Origin: Valencia hispanica
Taxonomy: Eukaryota; Chordata; Actinopteri; Cyprinodontiformes; Valenciidae
Reading direction: 5' to 3'
DNA: 64,000 bases
Assembly (NCBI GenBank): GCA_963556495.2
Contig: OY747702.1
Span: forward strand, 57,595,286-57,659,285
Shown here: piece after piece, positions 54,396 to 64,000 of the stretch
Numbering within the stretch: position 1 is the first letter of the stretch
Layout: every line of letters begins with the position of its first letter
The notes under the pieces: generated by a model
Seen by the model: only the letters and a program-made list of their open reading frames with translations
Told to the model about the DNA's origin: nothing
The model's database searches: none
Position numbers and translations under genes: made by a program

Positions 54396-54741
54396 AAGTG
54401 TCTGTTTTTCTTTCACACAGATTTTGTTTCCAATTCAGGAAAATAAATCATAGTTTTGTAGCCGCATAAGAAGTATGATTTGGCTTTGTAATATTGCAGA
54501 CGCCAAGGTTTATTTTAATATTGAGATGTTGAAGGAATTTATCAAATTCAAAAATGCAGTTGGCTGATTAATTACTTGTTTCACTTCTTATTTCTTCCCT
54601 TGTTGTATACTGTTGAAAGAATTTTCAGTCATTATAGAGAATAAAACATTTTTTTAAACACAAGATTCTATAAAAGAAAGGGACACAGATAAAAAAACAA
54701 AGGGGGGCCAGAAACCAAAAGAGACTTATGTACAGTAAAGT

Positions 54742-54755
54742 GGGGGGGGGGGGGG
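54742..54755. repeat. Poly-G run (14 G)
   Basis: Fourteen uninterrupted G residues following AAAGT. It is a likely slippage and sequencing-error site. Confidence 0.95.
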
Positions 54756-54814
54756 CTGTTAACAGTGTTATGGCAACAGATGTAATTGTTGAAATAAAAA
54801 AACTACACCAACAA

Positions 54815-55440
54815 CAGCTTTCAGGCTGAAGGCGCCCCCTAACCTCCGTTAGCTTCCGTTAGCTTCAGTTAGCTCCCGGACTAGCTCCGGGCTACATTGG
54901 CTCAGAGTGTCAATCATCCGCCCCCGCCCTCACAGCTCCACTCTCAGCTCCACCTCTTTGCCCATTTTTGTATTTTCTGGGAGTGACGAAACGCGTGACG
55001 CAGACAAGATGGCGCCCCCAACTGCTCTTCAGAAACCAATGGGTGACGTCACCAAGGCTTCATCCAGTAATTATACAGTCTATGGTTTGTGCCTGTATTC
55101 CAGGTGGCAAGGTTGGCATACACTTTGTAATTTATGGCCCATTACTCAGCCATGGAACACAAATATTGTATTTGTTGTGTATAGACCCTGCCAGGCTCCA
55201 AAGGTGGCTACAAAACTGTTATTTATAAATATGACACCTATCTTTATACAAGACAATATCATAACGGGACTTGAACCCACCATCATCGGCAATGTAATCG
55301 TGCTTATTAACCGTTGTGCCATAGCAGAAAAGTACAACCCTAAACAGCCAGGATACAGTGTGAAGCGGACAGGACCCCGACACGGTCACATAGAATGGAC
55401 GGAGAGAACAGATTACGACTCCATGCGCACGGCTTAATAA
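54815..55440. repeat. Unclassified GC-rich repeat block
   Basis: Begins GGCTGAAGGCGCCCCCTAAC and continues with a triplicated GTTAGCTTC-type word, then GACGTCACC and ATTATACAGTCTATGG, words I associate with fish interspersed repeats. A 176-codon frame (54907-55437) passes through it but has no domain. It also contains the tRNA-like segment at 55256-55328. Confidence 0.45.
55256..55328 (-). repeat. tRNA-like SINE head or tRNA pseudogene
   Basis: The minus strand shows an A box TGGCACAACGG (55321-55311) and a B box GGTTCAAGTCC (55277-55267) whose starts are 44 bases apart, the spacing of a tRNA internal promoter. The acceptor stem does not pair, so it is not a functional tRNA. Confidence 0.45.
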
Positions 55441-55948
55441 ACCAAGGGTACAGATTTTTAACCCTCAAAAATTATTTCTGTACCTGACCTCCCGGGCTCT
55501 GTAGCTTTGTGCTTCCGTTTGTGTGAGAACAGCTTTATTGGTTGTTGATTGATTTACGTCACAACGACTACACTAGGACTTGCGATATTATCAAACATGT
55601 TTGATTCAAAATACTACAGAAAGACTGTCATAAATCGGGTCCCCAACTGCAGATTATCACCTTCCACAAACCACATTAGTAGCAAAGAAAATGTTGATCT
55701 CACTCGGACAGTCGGAGTTTCTCTCCTGCCTCGTTCATGCAAATATTTGGGGGGCTGAAGCCCCGTCCCTCATGCGGGGGGATTGACATTGTAAAAAAAA
55801 AATGTCACTTTCAATACAAAAATTTTCACTAGATTTGTTTCCTATTCAAAATTAATATTTTCCGTCACAATAATATTTTTCAATGCCAATTTTTATTTTC
55901 AATGCTAATATTTATTTTCAGTTTCATTTCAAGGTGATACTGTTCTGA

Positions 55949-55995
55949 TCCCATACATGGTCGGCTCATTGGCGATGAGCCGACCATGTATGGGA
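55949..55995. repeat. Perfect 21-bp hairpin, 5-nt loop
   Basis: Left arm 55949-55969, loop TGGCG, right arm 55975-55995. Every one of the 21 pairs matches. Confidence 0.97.
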
Positions 55996-56084
55996 CGGAT
56001 TGATGCCTATCAAACACTCTTATGGAGAAACCTTATATGCACCAGCATGCTCACACACACACATAGGTGTGGGGTCTCTGGTGT

Positions 56085-56623
56085 TTACAGATATATTCTT
56101 GGGCTGAGGTTATCATTACTAGATCTTGATTAATCGGTACCATGAGTTTTTCTATGACATTGTTGTTGTATTTTTATATCCATTTTTGTGTGATGTGGTT
56201 GTGTAGTTCTTAGTTCACAATGTTTGGTTTGTTTTGTCGATGTTCCTCTTTTGTTTTTATTTTATTTTGTTTTTTCCTCTCTCTCTGCCGTCCTGTGGGT
56301 ATGGAGGCAGACTTCAATGTTTTCCTTTGTTTTCTTTGTTCCCTTTCCTCTCTTGTATTTTCAACTCACCCTCTCTCTTGACTTTTTGTTTCCTACCTCT
56401 CTTCTTTCTTTCTTCCCCTTAATTTTCCGTCTCTGTGTCCATAACATCAGGAAATAAAACCCCTAGCAATTCATAATAAAGATTTTTCACACATATATCA
56501 AGTGGAGTACTATAGCAAAAGCTGTAGTGCTCCGCTTGTGAAAGTTAATTTGTTGGGCTTCTACTTGGTACTCAGACACCAGTTCTGAGCTCCACACTGC
56601 CAATCAGGACAAAAAAAAGACTG
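56085..56623 (+). repeat. Dispersed hairpin repeat, copy 2
   Basis: Matches copy 1 at 39490-40020 from TTCTTGGGCTGAGGTTATC to an A-rich end (ACAAAAAAAAG). Its 3' hairpin is at 56500-56537 and is identical to that of copy 1. Confidence 0.75.
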
Positions 56624-56624
56624 G

Positions 56625-56725
56625 AAGAGCTGTTGGTTTATTGAAAGAAAAGCTGTTTCCCCACAAGCCATGTTGGTGACACAGCAAACATGTGGAAAGA
56701 AGGTGCTCTGTTCACACAGCACACA
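56625..56725 (+). mobile_element. Short Tc1 fragment
   Basis: CCACAAGCCATGTTGGTGAC, ACAGCAAACATGTGGAAAGA and AGGTGCTCTG parallel 17277-17322 of the Tc1 element at 16508-18105. Confidence 0.65.
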
Positions 56726-57159
56726 GTATGAATAGCTAAAATTTTAAAGCTAATATATCAGACATGTTTTGACGAGGCCCCCACATAAACACAAAGCAGA
56801 AAATGTCGCCACATAAGCTTCTAAACCAACTTCCTTCCCAGCCAAATAGTAGAAAATATGACAAAGCATATCTTGCCTTTGGTTTTGTCATAAAAACCAT
56901 ACAAAACACCTGCAAATGCTCAGCTGAGCTCATACAAAGTTTCGCACGTAGTTGCAGTGTGAAAAAATACACACATCTTTGCAGGATTACATACTTCCCT
57001 GCACAACTGACATGGTTCCATCAATGATTCATAACTGAGGCCAGCAAACAATTGTTTAAATTCTAGAATTGCGTTGCTCTGGGTGGCTGCATGTTGGAGT
57101 GGCTCTGTTGGATACAGATTAAGTTTTGGTTTTTTGTACATTGGTTCCTCTTTTTTCTT

Positions 57160-59890
57160 GAGGAAGATTGCATTTTTTGACCTGTATACTTTCAAGTTTT
57201 TGGTGGTGTGAAGCTGGAAGGATTGTTGCTGTAAATTTTTCACTTTTTGACAACTTGTTATGATGCGTAACCATGGCAACAATGTGGTTTACAGCCGGGA
57301 GCAGCTGATTAACATCGCAAAAGCTGAAATAATACCTCAACTGAAGCCACAAATCCCTTATGAGTTGATAAGGAGGAGACGTGGATGCAGAGCAGGAGCG
57401 AAAAGGAGACAGAGAAAGAGGAAGTTCAAGCCATCTCTTCCATCGATCATAATGGGCAACGTAAGATCACTGGCTAACAAGATGGATGAACTCCAAGCCC
57501 TTACAAGGACTCAGCCAGAGTACCGGCAATGCAGTGTTATGTGTTTTACTGAGACGTGGTTGCTGGATCATATCCTCGACTCCAACGTCTCTCTGCCAGG
57601 CTGCTCTACAAGAGAAAACAGAACCTTGGATTTGTTTTATGCAAATGTAAAGGATTCATACATGTCCAGACCAAGACCTCCTCTGGGACAATCAGATCAC
57701 AATCTTGTTTTTTTCTGTTCAGAATATAAACCACTTGTTCAGAGGCAACCTGTTACAAAGAAAATTGTGAGAAAATGGTCACAGGAAGCTGAAGAAGACC
57801 TGCAGGGTTGTTTTGCGACCACAGACTGGATGACTCTTTGGCAAGCACATGGAGAAGACATCAATGCCATGACTGAGTGTGTGACGGACTATATAAACTT
57901 CTGTGTGGACAACATCATCCCCACCAGAATAGTGCTTCCCTAATAACAAACCCTGGATCACCAGTGACCTGAAGGAACTGCTAAACAAGAAAAAAAGAGC
58001 CTTCAGGGAGGGAGACAGGGAATTACTGAGGAGTACACAGAAGCAACTTAAGGTCAAGATCAGAGACAGCAAGGAGGCATACAGGAAGAAGCTGGAATGC
58101 AAACTACAGAGGAACAATACCAGAGATGTCTGGTCAGGAATGAGAAAGATCACAGGCTTTAAGGACAGGAAGGATTGGATAGATGGAAGTCTGGACAGAG
58201 CCAATGAACTGAACTCATTCTTCAACAGGTTCAGTTCAGGAACTAGCTTAGCATCCTCCTCTCCTGTTCCTAGCCAAACAGACATCCCACTCTCTTCTGA
58301 TCAATAGCTTTCCTGTTACACCTCGAATGTTTTATCCTTCACCTCAGCCATGGACTCTTCTGATTCCACAAGTTTGACTTCAACCAAGTCAGGAAATGCT
58401 GCTACCCCGTTAGCCTCCCCCTCCCACTTGTCTGTCTCCAAAAGTCAGGTGAAGAGGCAGCTGGAGAAACTGAACCAGAACAAGGCTGCAGGTCCAGATG
58501 GTGTCAGTCCCACAGTCCTGAAGGCCTGTGCTGAGCACCTCTGTGGGATCTTGCAGTACCTCTTCAACCTTAGCCTAACTCAGGAGAAGGTCCCAGTGTT
58601 GTGGAAGACATCCTGCCTTGTTCCAGTACCAAAGAGAACTCACCCATCAGTCATCAATGACTATAGACCTGTTGCCCTGACATCCCACATCATGAAGGTC
58701 CTGGAGAGACTCCTGTTGGCACCCCTGAGTAAGCAAACAAAAACGTATCAGGACCCGCTGCAGTTTGCTTATCGTTGTGGAGTTTGAGTTGAAGATGCAA
58801 TCATCCACCTGCTTCAACCAACCCACTGTCATCTGGACAAAGCAGGCAGCACTGTGAGGATCATGTTCTTTGATTTCTCCAGTGCATTTAACACAATTCA
58901 GCCTGATTTACTTGGTCAGAAACTCCTGAAGACACAGGTGGAGCCCTCAACAATCGCCTGGATCAATGACTACCTGACCAACAGACCACAATTTGTGAGA
59001 CTGAAGAATTGTGTGTCAAACCAGGTGGTCAGCAGCACAGGAGCACCACAGGGGACCTTACTCTCACCATTCCATTTCATTCTGTACACCTCAGACTTCC
59101 AGTACAAATCAGAGACCTGTCATCTTCAGAAATACTCGGATGACTCTGCAAATGACGGGTGTGTCAGAGATGGACAAGAAGTTGAATACAGAGAGCTGGT
59201 CGACAGCTTTGTGACATGGTGTGGAAACAATCGTCTCACCTTGAATGTGAACAAAACAAAGGAGATGATTGTAGTTTTCAGAAGAAACAGGGATAAGTCA
59301 AACACTGTTTCCATCATGGGAGAAGAAGTGCAGGTGGTTGAGGAGTATAAATACCTCGGAGTTCACCTTGACAACAGACTGGACTGGAGGCGCAACAGTG
59401 AAGCCGTCTACAAGAAGGGACAGAGCAGACTGTACTTCTTGAGGAAGCTTAGGTCCTTCAAGGTTTGCAGCAAGATGCTGCAGATATTCTACAAGTCTGT
59501 TGTGGAGAGTGTAATCTCTTCAGCCGTCATCTGTTGGGGTAGCAACATCAGAGCCAGGGATTTAAAAAGGCTTAACAACCTGATAAAGAAGGCTGGTTCT
59601 GTTCTTGGGACAACTGTGGAACATCTGGAGATGATAATGCAAAGAAGGATTCTTCATAAAATCAAAAAGATTATGGACAACCCTGAGCATCCTCTTCATG
59701 GGACAGTCATACAACAACAGAGTGTCTTCAGTCGGAGGCTTCTTCAGTTTCGCTGCAATACATACCGCAACAGGAAATCCTTCCTGCCCACAGCCATCAT
59801 CATCTATAACAACTCCTTAAATAATTAATTATATGAGCTATACTTAATTTCCCTCTGGGATCAATAAAGTAATTTTGAATTTGAATTTTA
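57160..59890 (+). mobile_element. CR1/L2-group LINE B, near full-length but defective
   Basis: Plus-strand relative of LINE A. The 3' end reads TTTCCCTCTGGGATCAATAA then TTTTGAATTTGAATTTT, a short repeated tail. The 5' limit is uncertain, near 57160-57260. The reading frame covers the usual endonuclease and reverse transcriptase. Confidence 0.85.
57260..59826 (+). pseudogene. LINE endonuclease-reverse transcriptase pseudogene (B)
   Basis: Starts at about 57260 with VVYSREQLINIAKAEI. The endonuclease half shows IIMGNVRSLANKMDEL and FTETWLLDH. An internal deletion then jumps from LPGCS directly to TLDLFYANVKDSYM and GQSDHNLVFF, removing the middle of the domain. A frameshift at about 57930 leads to NNKPWITSDLKELL. 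Stops occur at 58305-58307 (TAG) and 58785-58787 (TGA). The reverse transcriptase is otherwise continuous in one frame: NKAAGPDGVSPTVLKACAEH, VINDYRPVALTSHIMKVLE, MFFDFSSAFNTIQP, STGAPQGTLLSPFHFILY and the catalytic KYSDDSAND at 59130-59156, with YSDD where LINE A has YADD. YKYLGVHLDNRLDW follows, to the C-terminus. Four lesions make it inactive. Confidence 0.9.
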
Positions 59891-61539
59891 AATGTGCAGC
59901 CTGCACACTTAACAGTGTAGTAGGAGATGAAATAAAATGTCAATTTATGTGATGTGAATACAGGATATTGCAGCAGAACATAAATATTTATTTCGTAGGG
60001 TAAAGAAACAGAAAAAGCTGTGTGTGGGCGCATGTGTAGCCTTTGTTTTATTAGTTTACAGTCTTACATCAGTAGGCTCCCAACCTAACTCACTCTTGCC
60101 GTTTTGCGTTAGTTGGATGTTGGTGGCCTGGGATTGTATGAAGTTCCATCAGGTTGTTTCAGGGTAATGTGCAGTGTTAGTATTTGGTTTGCAAGCCAAA
60201 AAGTTAATTTAATGCAGTAGTTCCTAAACTATTTCTGCTGGGCCCCCCTTTGGTTTATAAGAAAATGTTCATGCTCCTCCTCCCCGGTGTAATTATTACT
60301 TTTTTATTAATTTATTATTTTATTTTCTATAAATTTTACTGTGTAGTATTATATAACATTGCTTTAAAAATGTTAATGACTCTCTGTCCACAACTGGTTT
60401 AAAACATAAAGAACTCTGACAGGAAAAAAAAAAAAACTAACAGGTACCAGACTAGTTATGAATTTGACTTCTGAGTCAACTATAGTAACATACCACAAGT
60501 GGTGCACTGCATATGTGTAGGTTTTTTCTCTGTAACACTAAACAAGAAACCATGCACATTTCCTGGTTGAAAAATGTGGCAAAAGAAGGAGTTTCCTGGC
60601 AGACCAGCGAGCTCTCTAGGGAGAAGAGGGCTGGGCGTGGTCTGGGCTGTGATTGACATTTTGACAGGGGCTGGCACTGCTCCAGTGGCACAGAGACACA
60701 GACAACGAGAAAGATGGAGAGCATTAAAGACGCGAACTCCTTTACCTGATGCCTAGTTCACACTGTGTGTTTTTCGGATTAATTTGTGATGTTTTAACCG
60801 GCAGTCGTCTGCCCCACAGTGTCACCGATAGGTTTCTGACCAAAGTCTCCAGCAGTTGTGTTGGTCTTAAAGGCGAGACTTTAGGTGACAGATGGGAGCT
60901 GAATCATTCAGGATTTAAATCTGTTTCCATGGTTTAGCTTTTCTCAACAGGTCTCTTTATTTCTATGGGCTGAGCAACTTCACATCACGGCACACTTTGA
61001 TTGCAGCGCATCAAAGCTGAGAGTTTGAAACAATAATGGTATTTATTAATGTGCATTAGACCTGGTGTGTTTAAATATAATATAAATATTCCAATAATCA
61101 TATCATGAATGTTCTTGTGTTTATGTAGTTGACCATATTATCAAATTTGCAATGTCCTTTGTTGCAACTTAAAGCTTTTGTTTTATTCAGTTAGTTTTAG
61201 CCCATCAGCTAACCTCCACATTAAGTTAGTCGTGCTGGATGGTTGAGTCTGTTGTCACCAATAGTGTTTACTGTCTCATCTGCTCCCTTACTGACAAACA
61301 TGTCAGTTATTTACAGCACTTTGCTGCATGCTCCACCTCTCCTCTTGGCCTGTTGATCTCTGCTCCATTTTTGCCTCTAGAGCTAAAGGGGGGGCAGTGT
61401 TTTGACAGACACCCTCACAAAAAGAGAGGAGAGGGTGTGTTTGTTACTGCGTCTGTGTGAGCTTCAGAAGGTCAGAGGCCTTAATGAGCTGCACAATGGA
61501 GTGTAATTTAAAAATTAAGCGCAACCAAAACGTCACCGT
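59891..61539. other. No gene recognised
   Basis: About 1.65 kb. A GC-richer patch at 60565-60740 may belong to an unclassified repeat, and there is nothing else to support. Confidence 0.35.
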
Positions 61540-62150
61540 CTGCAATGGCCAAATGGACCAGTTTGGCGTCAAGACCACCGAGAAATGTTCCAGTGTTCTA
61601 GAAGGTCAGTCCACTCTGCCCTGAACATACCGTAACCCAACATGAAACATGGTGGTGGCAGCAGCGTACTTCGGAGAAAATGGACACGGTTGATTGGAAG
61701 ATGGAGGGAGCTAAATCCAGGACAATGGTGGAAGAAAATCTGTTAGAGGCTGCAGAAGACTGTAGAATGGGGTGGAAGTTCACCTTCCAGCAGGACATTC
61801 ACTCTAAACATACAGCCAAATATACAATGGAATTGTTTAGATGAAAGCAGATCCGTGTGTAAGAAAGGTCTAGCCAGATTTCAGAATAAAATCAAATTGA
61901 AAACTGACCTTTACAGATGCTTAACATACCTGAGCCTGGTGTGTTTTACTAAGGAGAACTGGGAAAGATTTCAGTCTCTTGATGTACAAAGCTGGAAGGG
62001 CTATACCCCTGAGATGCAGCTGTAACTGCAGTGATTTCACAGTGATGTGTTATTTTCTGTTGGAGATAAACTCCCAATAAAATACATTGAAATTTGTAGT
62101 TGTAACATAAAAGAATATGGCAAACTTTTAAAGGTAAGAATACATTTGCA
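61540..62150 (+). mobile_element. Tc1 relic, catalytic half and 3' end
   Basis: CATGAAACATGGTGGTGGCA, GGGAGCTAAATCCAGGACAA, AAGTTCACCTTCCAGCAGGA and CATTCACTCTAAACATACAG correspond to the central and second-Asp region of a Tc1 transposase gene. It decays into a 3' region with AAATTTGTAGTTGTAACATA. A similar 3' stretch occurs at about 32950-33110. It has many stops. Confidence 0.7.
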
Positions 62151-62466
62151 ATCAGAATAACTCTTTATAAAAACATATTCACATAACATATCTGTAGTGA
62201 ATCTCCTAATAAAGGGAAAACACTCACAATGAGGAAGACTAATTACAGCTCCTAAACATCATGGATAGATGAGGTCTTTTACTTCATTATTTTCTGATCA
62301 ATTAATCCAGTAAGTAGTTTCTAATTGATTCCACGTGTAACACTGCAATTAGAAGTTGTTTCTTTCCAGGTCTACATCACACATACACAGAGCTTTCAGT
62401 CCAACGGTGAATCAAAGGGCTACAAACCAAATTTATCACATCTTTACGTTAGAGATGAACTAACCG

Positions 62467-62500
62467 CACGCATCGAAGGCCTCCGTGCCTTCGATGCGTG
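62467..62500. repeat. Perfect 14-bp hairpin, 6-nt loop
   Basis: CACGCATCGAAGGC, loop CTCCGT, GCCTTCGATGCGTG. Confidence 0.95.
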
Positions 62501-64000
62501 GGTGGTGCTGTGGGCCTTCTTTACTGTCAGGGAGGCTGTTACCATCTTGCTACAGGTGCTCTCCCCCTAGGGGTTGCACTTGGATGGGGGGCTTGTGTGG
62601 GGGAAGGGGACCTGAACTCAACCTGGGTGTCTAATGTCTTTTGTGCTCTGATAATAGACCGAATACCCATCTCTGGACACCTCTGTCCGCCCGCTCCATC
62701 ACTTGACCACTCATGTAGGGCCTTGGGGTGCAGGCACGTCACTGGGGTGCGGGAAGGGGTTTCCATCTCCCCTACCCCGTGGCAGCCGAGGTTCCAATTC
62801 TACTGTACAACTTCGACACCCTCACTTACAACATTCTCATGAGACACAAATGTAGTGACTTTGGGGTGGTCTGTGGCTGCCTTCCCCACATCCCACCCCT
62901 CTGTTTTAAATACACATTATAACAACATACATCAACACCATACACGAGGGGGAGGAGGGAGGCTAGGGGTCTTTCCACACCCCTGTTTGCTATTGCCCAT
63001 CAGGGGTTGGGGTTTGGGAGGAGGAACAGGCGGTCTGGTCGGGGCCTGGGAAGGTGGGCTGCTTTGCCACTGTGTGGGCTTTGGCGGGCTGCTTGTCTCC
63101 ATCCTAGAAGGTAGGGGGACCACCTCCTGGGTCTGGGGGCTGGTTGCACTGCTGGTGTATCGGTACCTGGACCTGGGAGTATAGAGTGTGTATGGGAAGT
63201 TTGAGTGAGTGTACAGCATCCTTTCTTGTGTGTCTTAGTGTGCAGATGAGAATATATGTGTGTAAGAGGGAGGGAAAGTATGACTGTCTGTTTGTTCCTG
63301 TGTATCTGTCAGGTTGGGTCTTTGACTGCCTTTTTACCTGCCGCATCTCAGGCCCCCCACTAAATGAGGTGCCAATTTCCTTTTTTTCACTCCCAACTGG
63401 TGACTGGTGGCTCTCGTTGTCCAGGGCTGGGTGCTAGGGGTTGTCTGTTAATCCGTGATGCCTGCCTGCCTGCCTGGGCCTGGGTGGACCAGGGTATCGG
63501 TCAGCTGGTGTTCTCCTTTCGGTCCCGTTGGCCGGACCGGCTCTTTGGGAGGGGCCTGTTTGGGCATTGTTTGGTGGTAGCTGTCAGGTGGCTCGGCGGG
63601 GGGTCAGTTCCGGCATCTCCACTTGATCTCCTCTTGTTTATGTTTCATTCGTGGTCGAAACCACTTCTAAATTTTACCATGAGTTTTTCAGTGACTCTGT
63701 TATTATATTTATATCTATTTGTGGGTTGTGGTTGTGTAGTTCTCGGTTTACATTGTTTAATTGGCCATCCTACAGGTGTGGAGGCAGAATAGAACATTTT
63801 CTTGTGTTTTCTAAGTTCCCTTTTCTCTCTTGTATCTTCAACTCACCCTAAACTTTTTTTACTACCTCTCTTCATCTTCTTTCTTTCTTCACTTTTATTT
63901 TCCGTCTTTGTGTCCATAATATCAGGAAAAAACCCACAGCAACTTTTACTAAAGATATCTTAAACATATATATCAAGCAGAGCACAATAGCAAAAGCCAT
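62467..64000 (+). repeat. Dispersed hairpin repeat, copy 3 (cut by window end)
   Basis: The last ~340 bp (from ACCATGAGTTTTTCAGTGAC at about 63676) match copies 1 and 2. The GC-rich 62467-63670 part is not present in those copies and may be the 5' part of a longer element. Gln/Pro- or Gly-rich frames here are compositional. The left arm of the 3' hairpin is at 63975-63990 and the right arm runs off the window. The stretch opens with a perfect 14-bp hairpin at 62467-62500. Confidence 0.6.

Larger units (their letters stand above)
53640..54400 (+). mobile_element. THAP-start minigene, probable P-element-like relic
   Basis: A GC-rich leader with GCTAGC/GCTAAC words precedes a short coding exon (53884-53948) with a strong donor. 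A ~307-bp intron and a terminal exon with an AATAAA signal at 54377-54382 follow. The first exon encodes the start of a THAP zinc finger, a domain of P-type transposases and related host proteins. No transposase core or terminal inverted repeat was found, so this may be a non-autonomous derivative or a decayed host gene start. Confidence 0.5.

Noticed and set aside
54907..55437. 176-codon plus-strand frame
   Set aside because: It crosses an unclassified repeat block and a reverse-strand tRNA-like segment, has no domain, and its composition changes along its length.
62498..63792. Several 100-140 codon frames in the last 1.5 kb
   Set aside because: They lie on both strands in GC-rich repeat DNA with Gly/Pro/Trp-rich composition, and no domain is visible.

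Overview
The window reads as intergenic or intronic DNA of a ray-finned (teleost, probably percomorph) fish. It is AT-rich, has no bacterial-style gene packing, and is a mosaic of fish-type transposable elements: many Tc1/mariner copies, CR1/L2- and RTE-type LINE pieces, LTR retroelements and non-autonomous DNA elements, with simple repeats between them. I found no host protein-coding gene I could defend and no intact tRNA, rRNA or CRISPR array. Almost every long reading frame belongs to a mobile element, and all of these carry disabling lesions.

Layout. 1-11.96 kb: an RTE/Rex3-like LINE tail, a Tc1 relic, an RTE LINE relic, a structurally complete Tc1 element (4848-6440), a hAT/BED relic, simple repeats and a large foldback. 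11.96-14.85 kb: a minus-strand LINE with endonuclease and reverse transcriptase. 16.1-26.9 kb: a nested stack, in which an old minus-strand LINE is cut by a Tc1 element (16508-18105) and by a second LTR retroelement (18493-26629) that itself holds a 1.37 kb DNA element. 29.6-34.2 kb: a Tc1 relic split by a LINE 3' end, a third LINE (31.2-32.95 kb) and a non-autonomous element with TAA target duplications and a 234-bp tandem duplication.

41.85-50.42 kb holds the main element, an endogenous retrovirus with two 475-bp LTRs. Its gag, pro, RT and RNase H are recognisable, as is a TM-type envelope remnant with a CX6CC motif. Integrase and most of the surface subunit are missing, and gag, pro and pol are broken by stops and frameshifts. 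Gag and pro share one frame across a single TGA followed by CTA, which suggests a gamma/epsilon-like readthrough design.

53.4-56.6 kb: a long TATG microsatellite, a two-exon minigene whose first exon encodes the start of a THAP-type zinc finger, a tRNA-like A/B-box remnant, and a perfect 21-bp hairpin. 57.1-59.9 kb: a plus-strand LINE related to the one at 12-15 kb. Three copies of one unclassified interspersed repeat (about 39.5, 56.1 and 62.5-64 kb) share a 3' hairpin that pairs fully only if G-U wobbles are allowed, which hints at an RNA-level structure.

The least explained items are the THAP minigene, the hairpin repeat family, the foldback at 11.4-11.7 kb and the perfect hairpin at 55.95 kb. 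I see no clear new multi-gene system.
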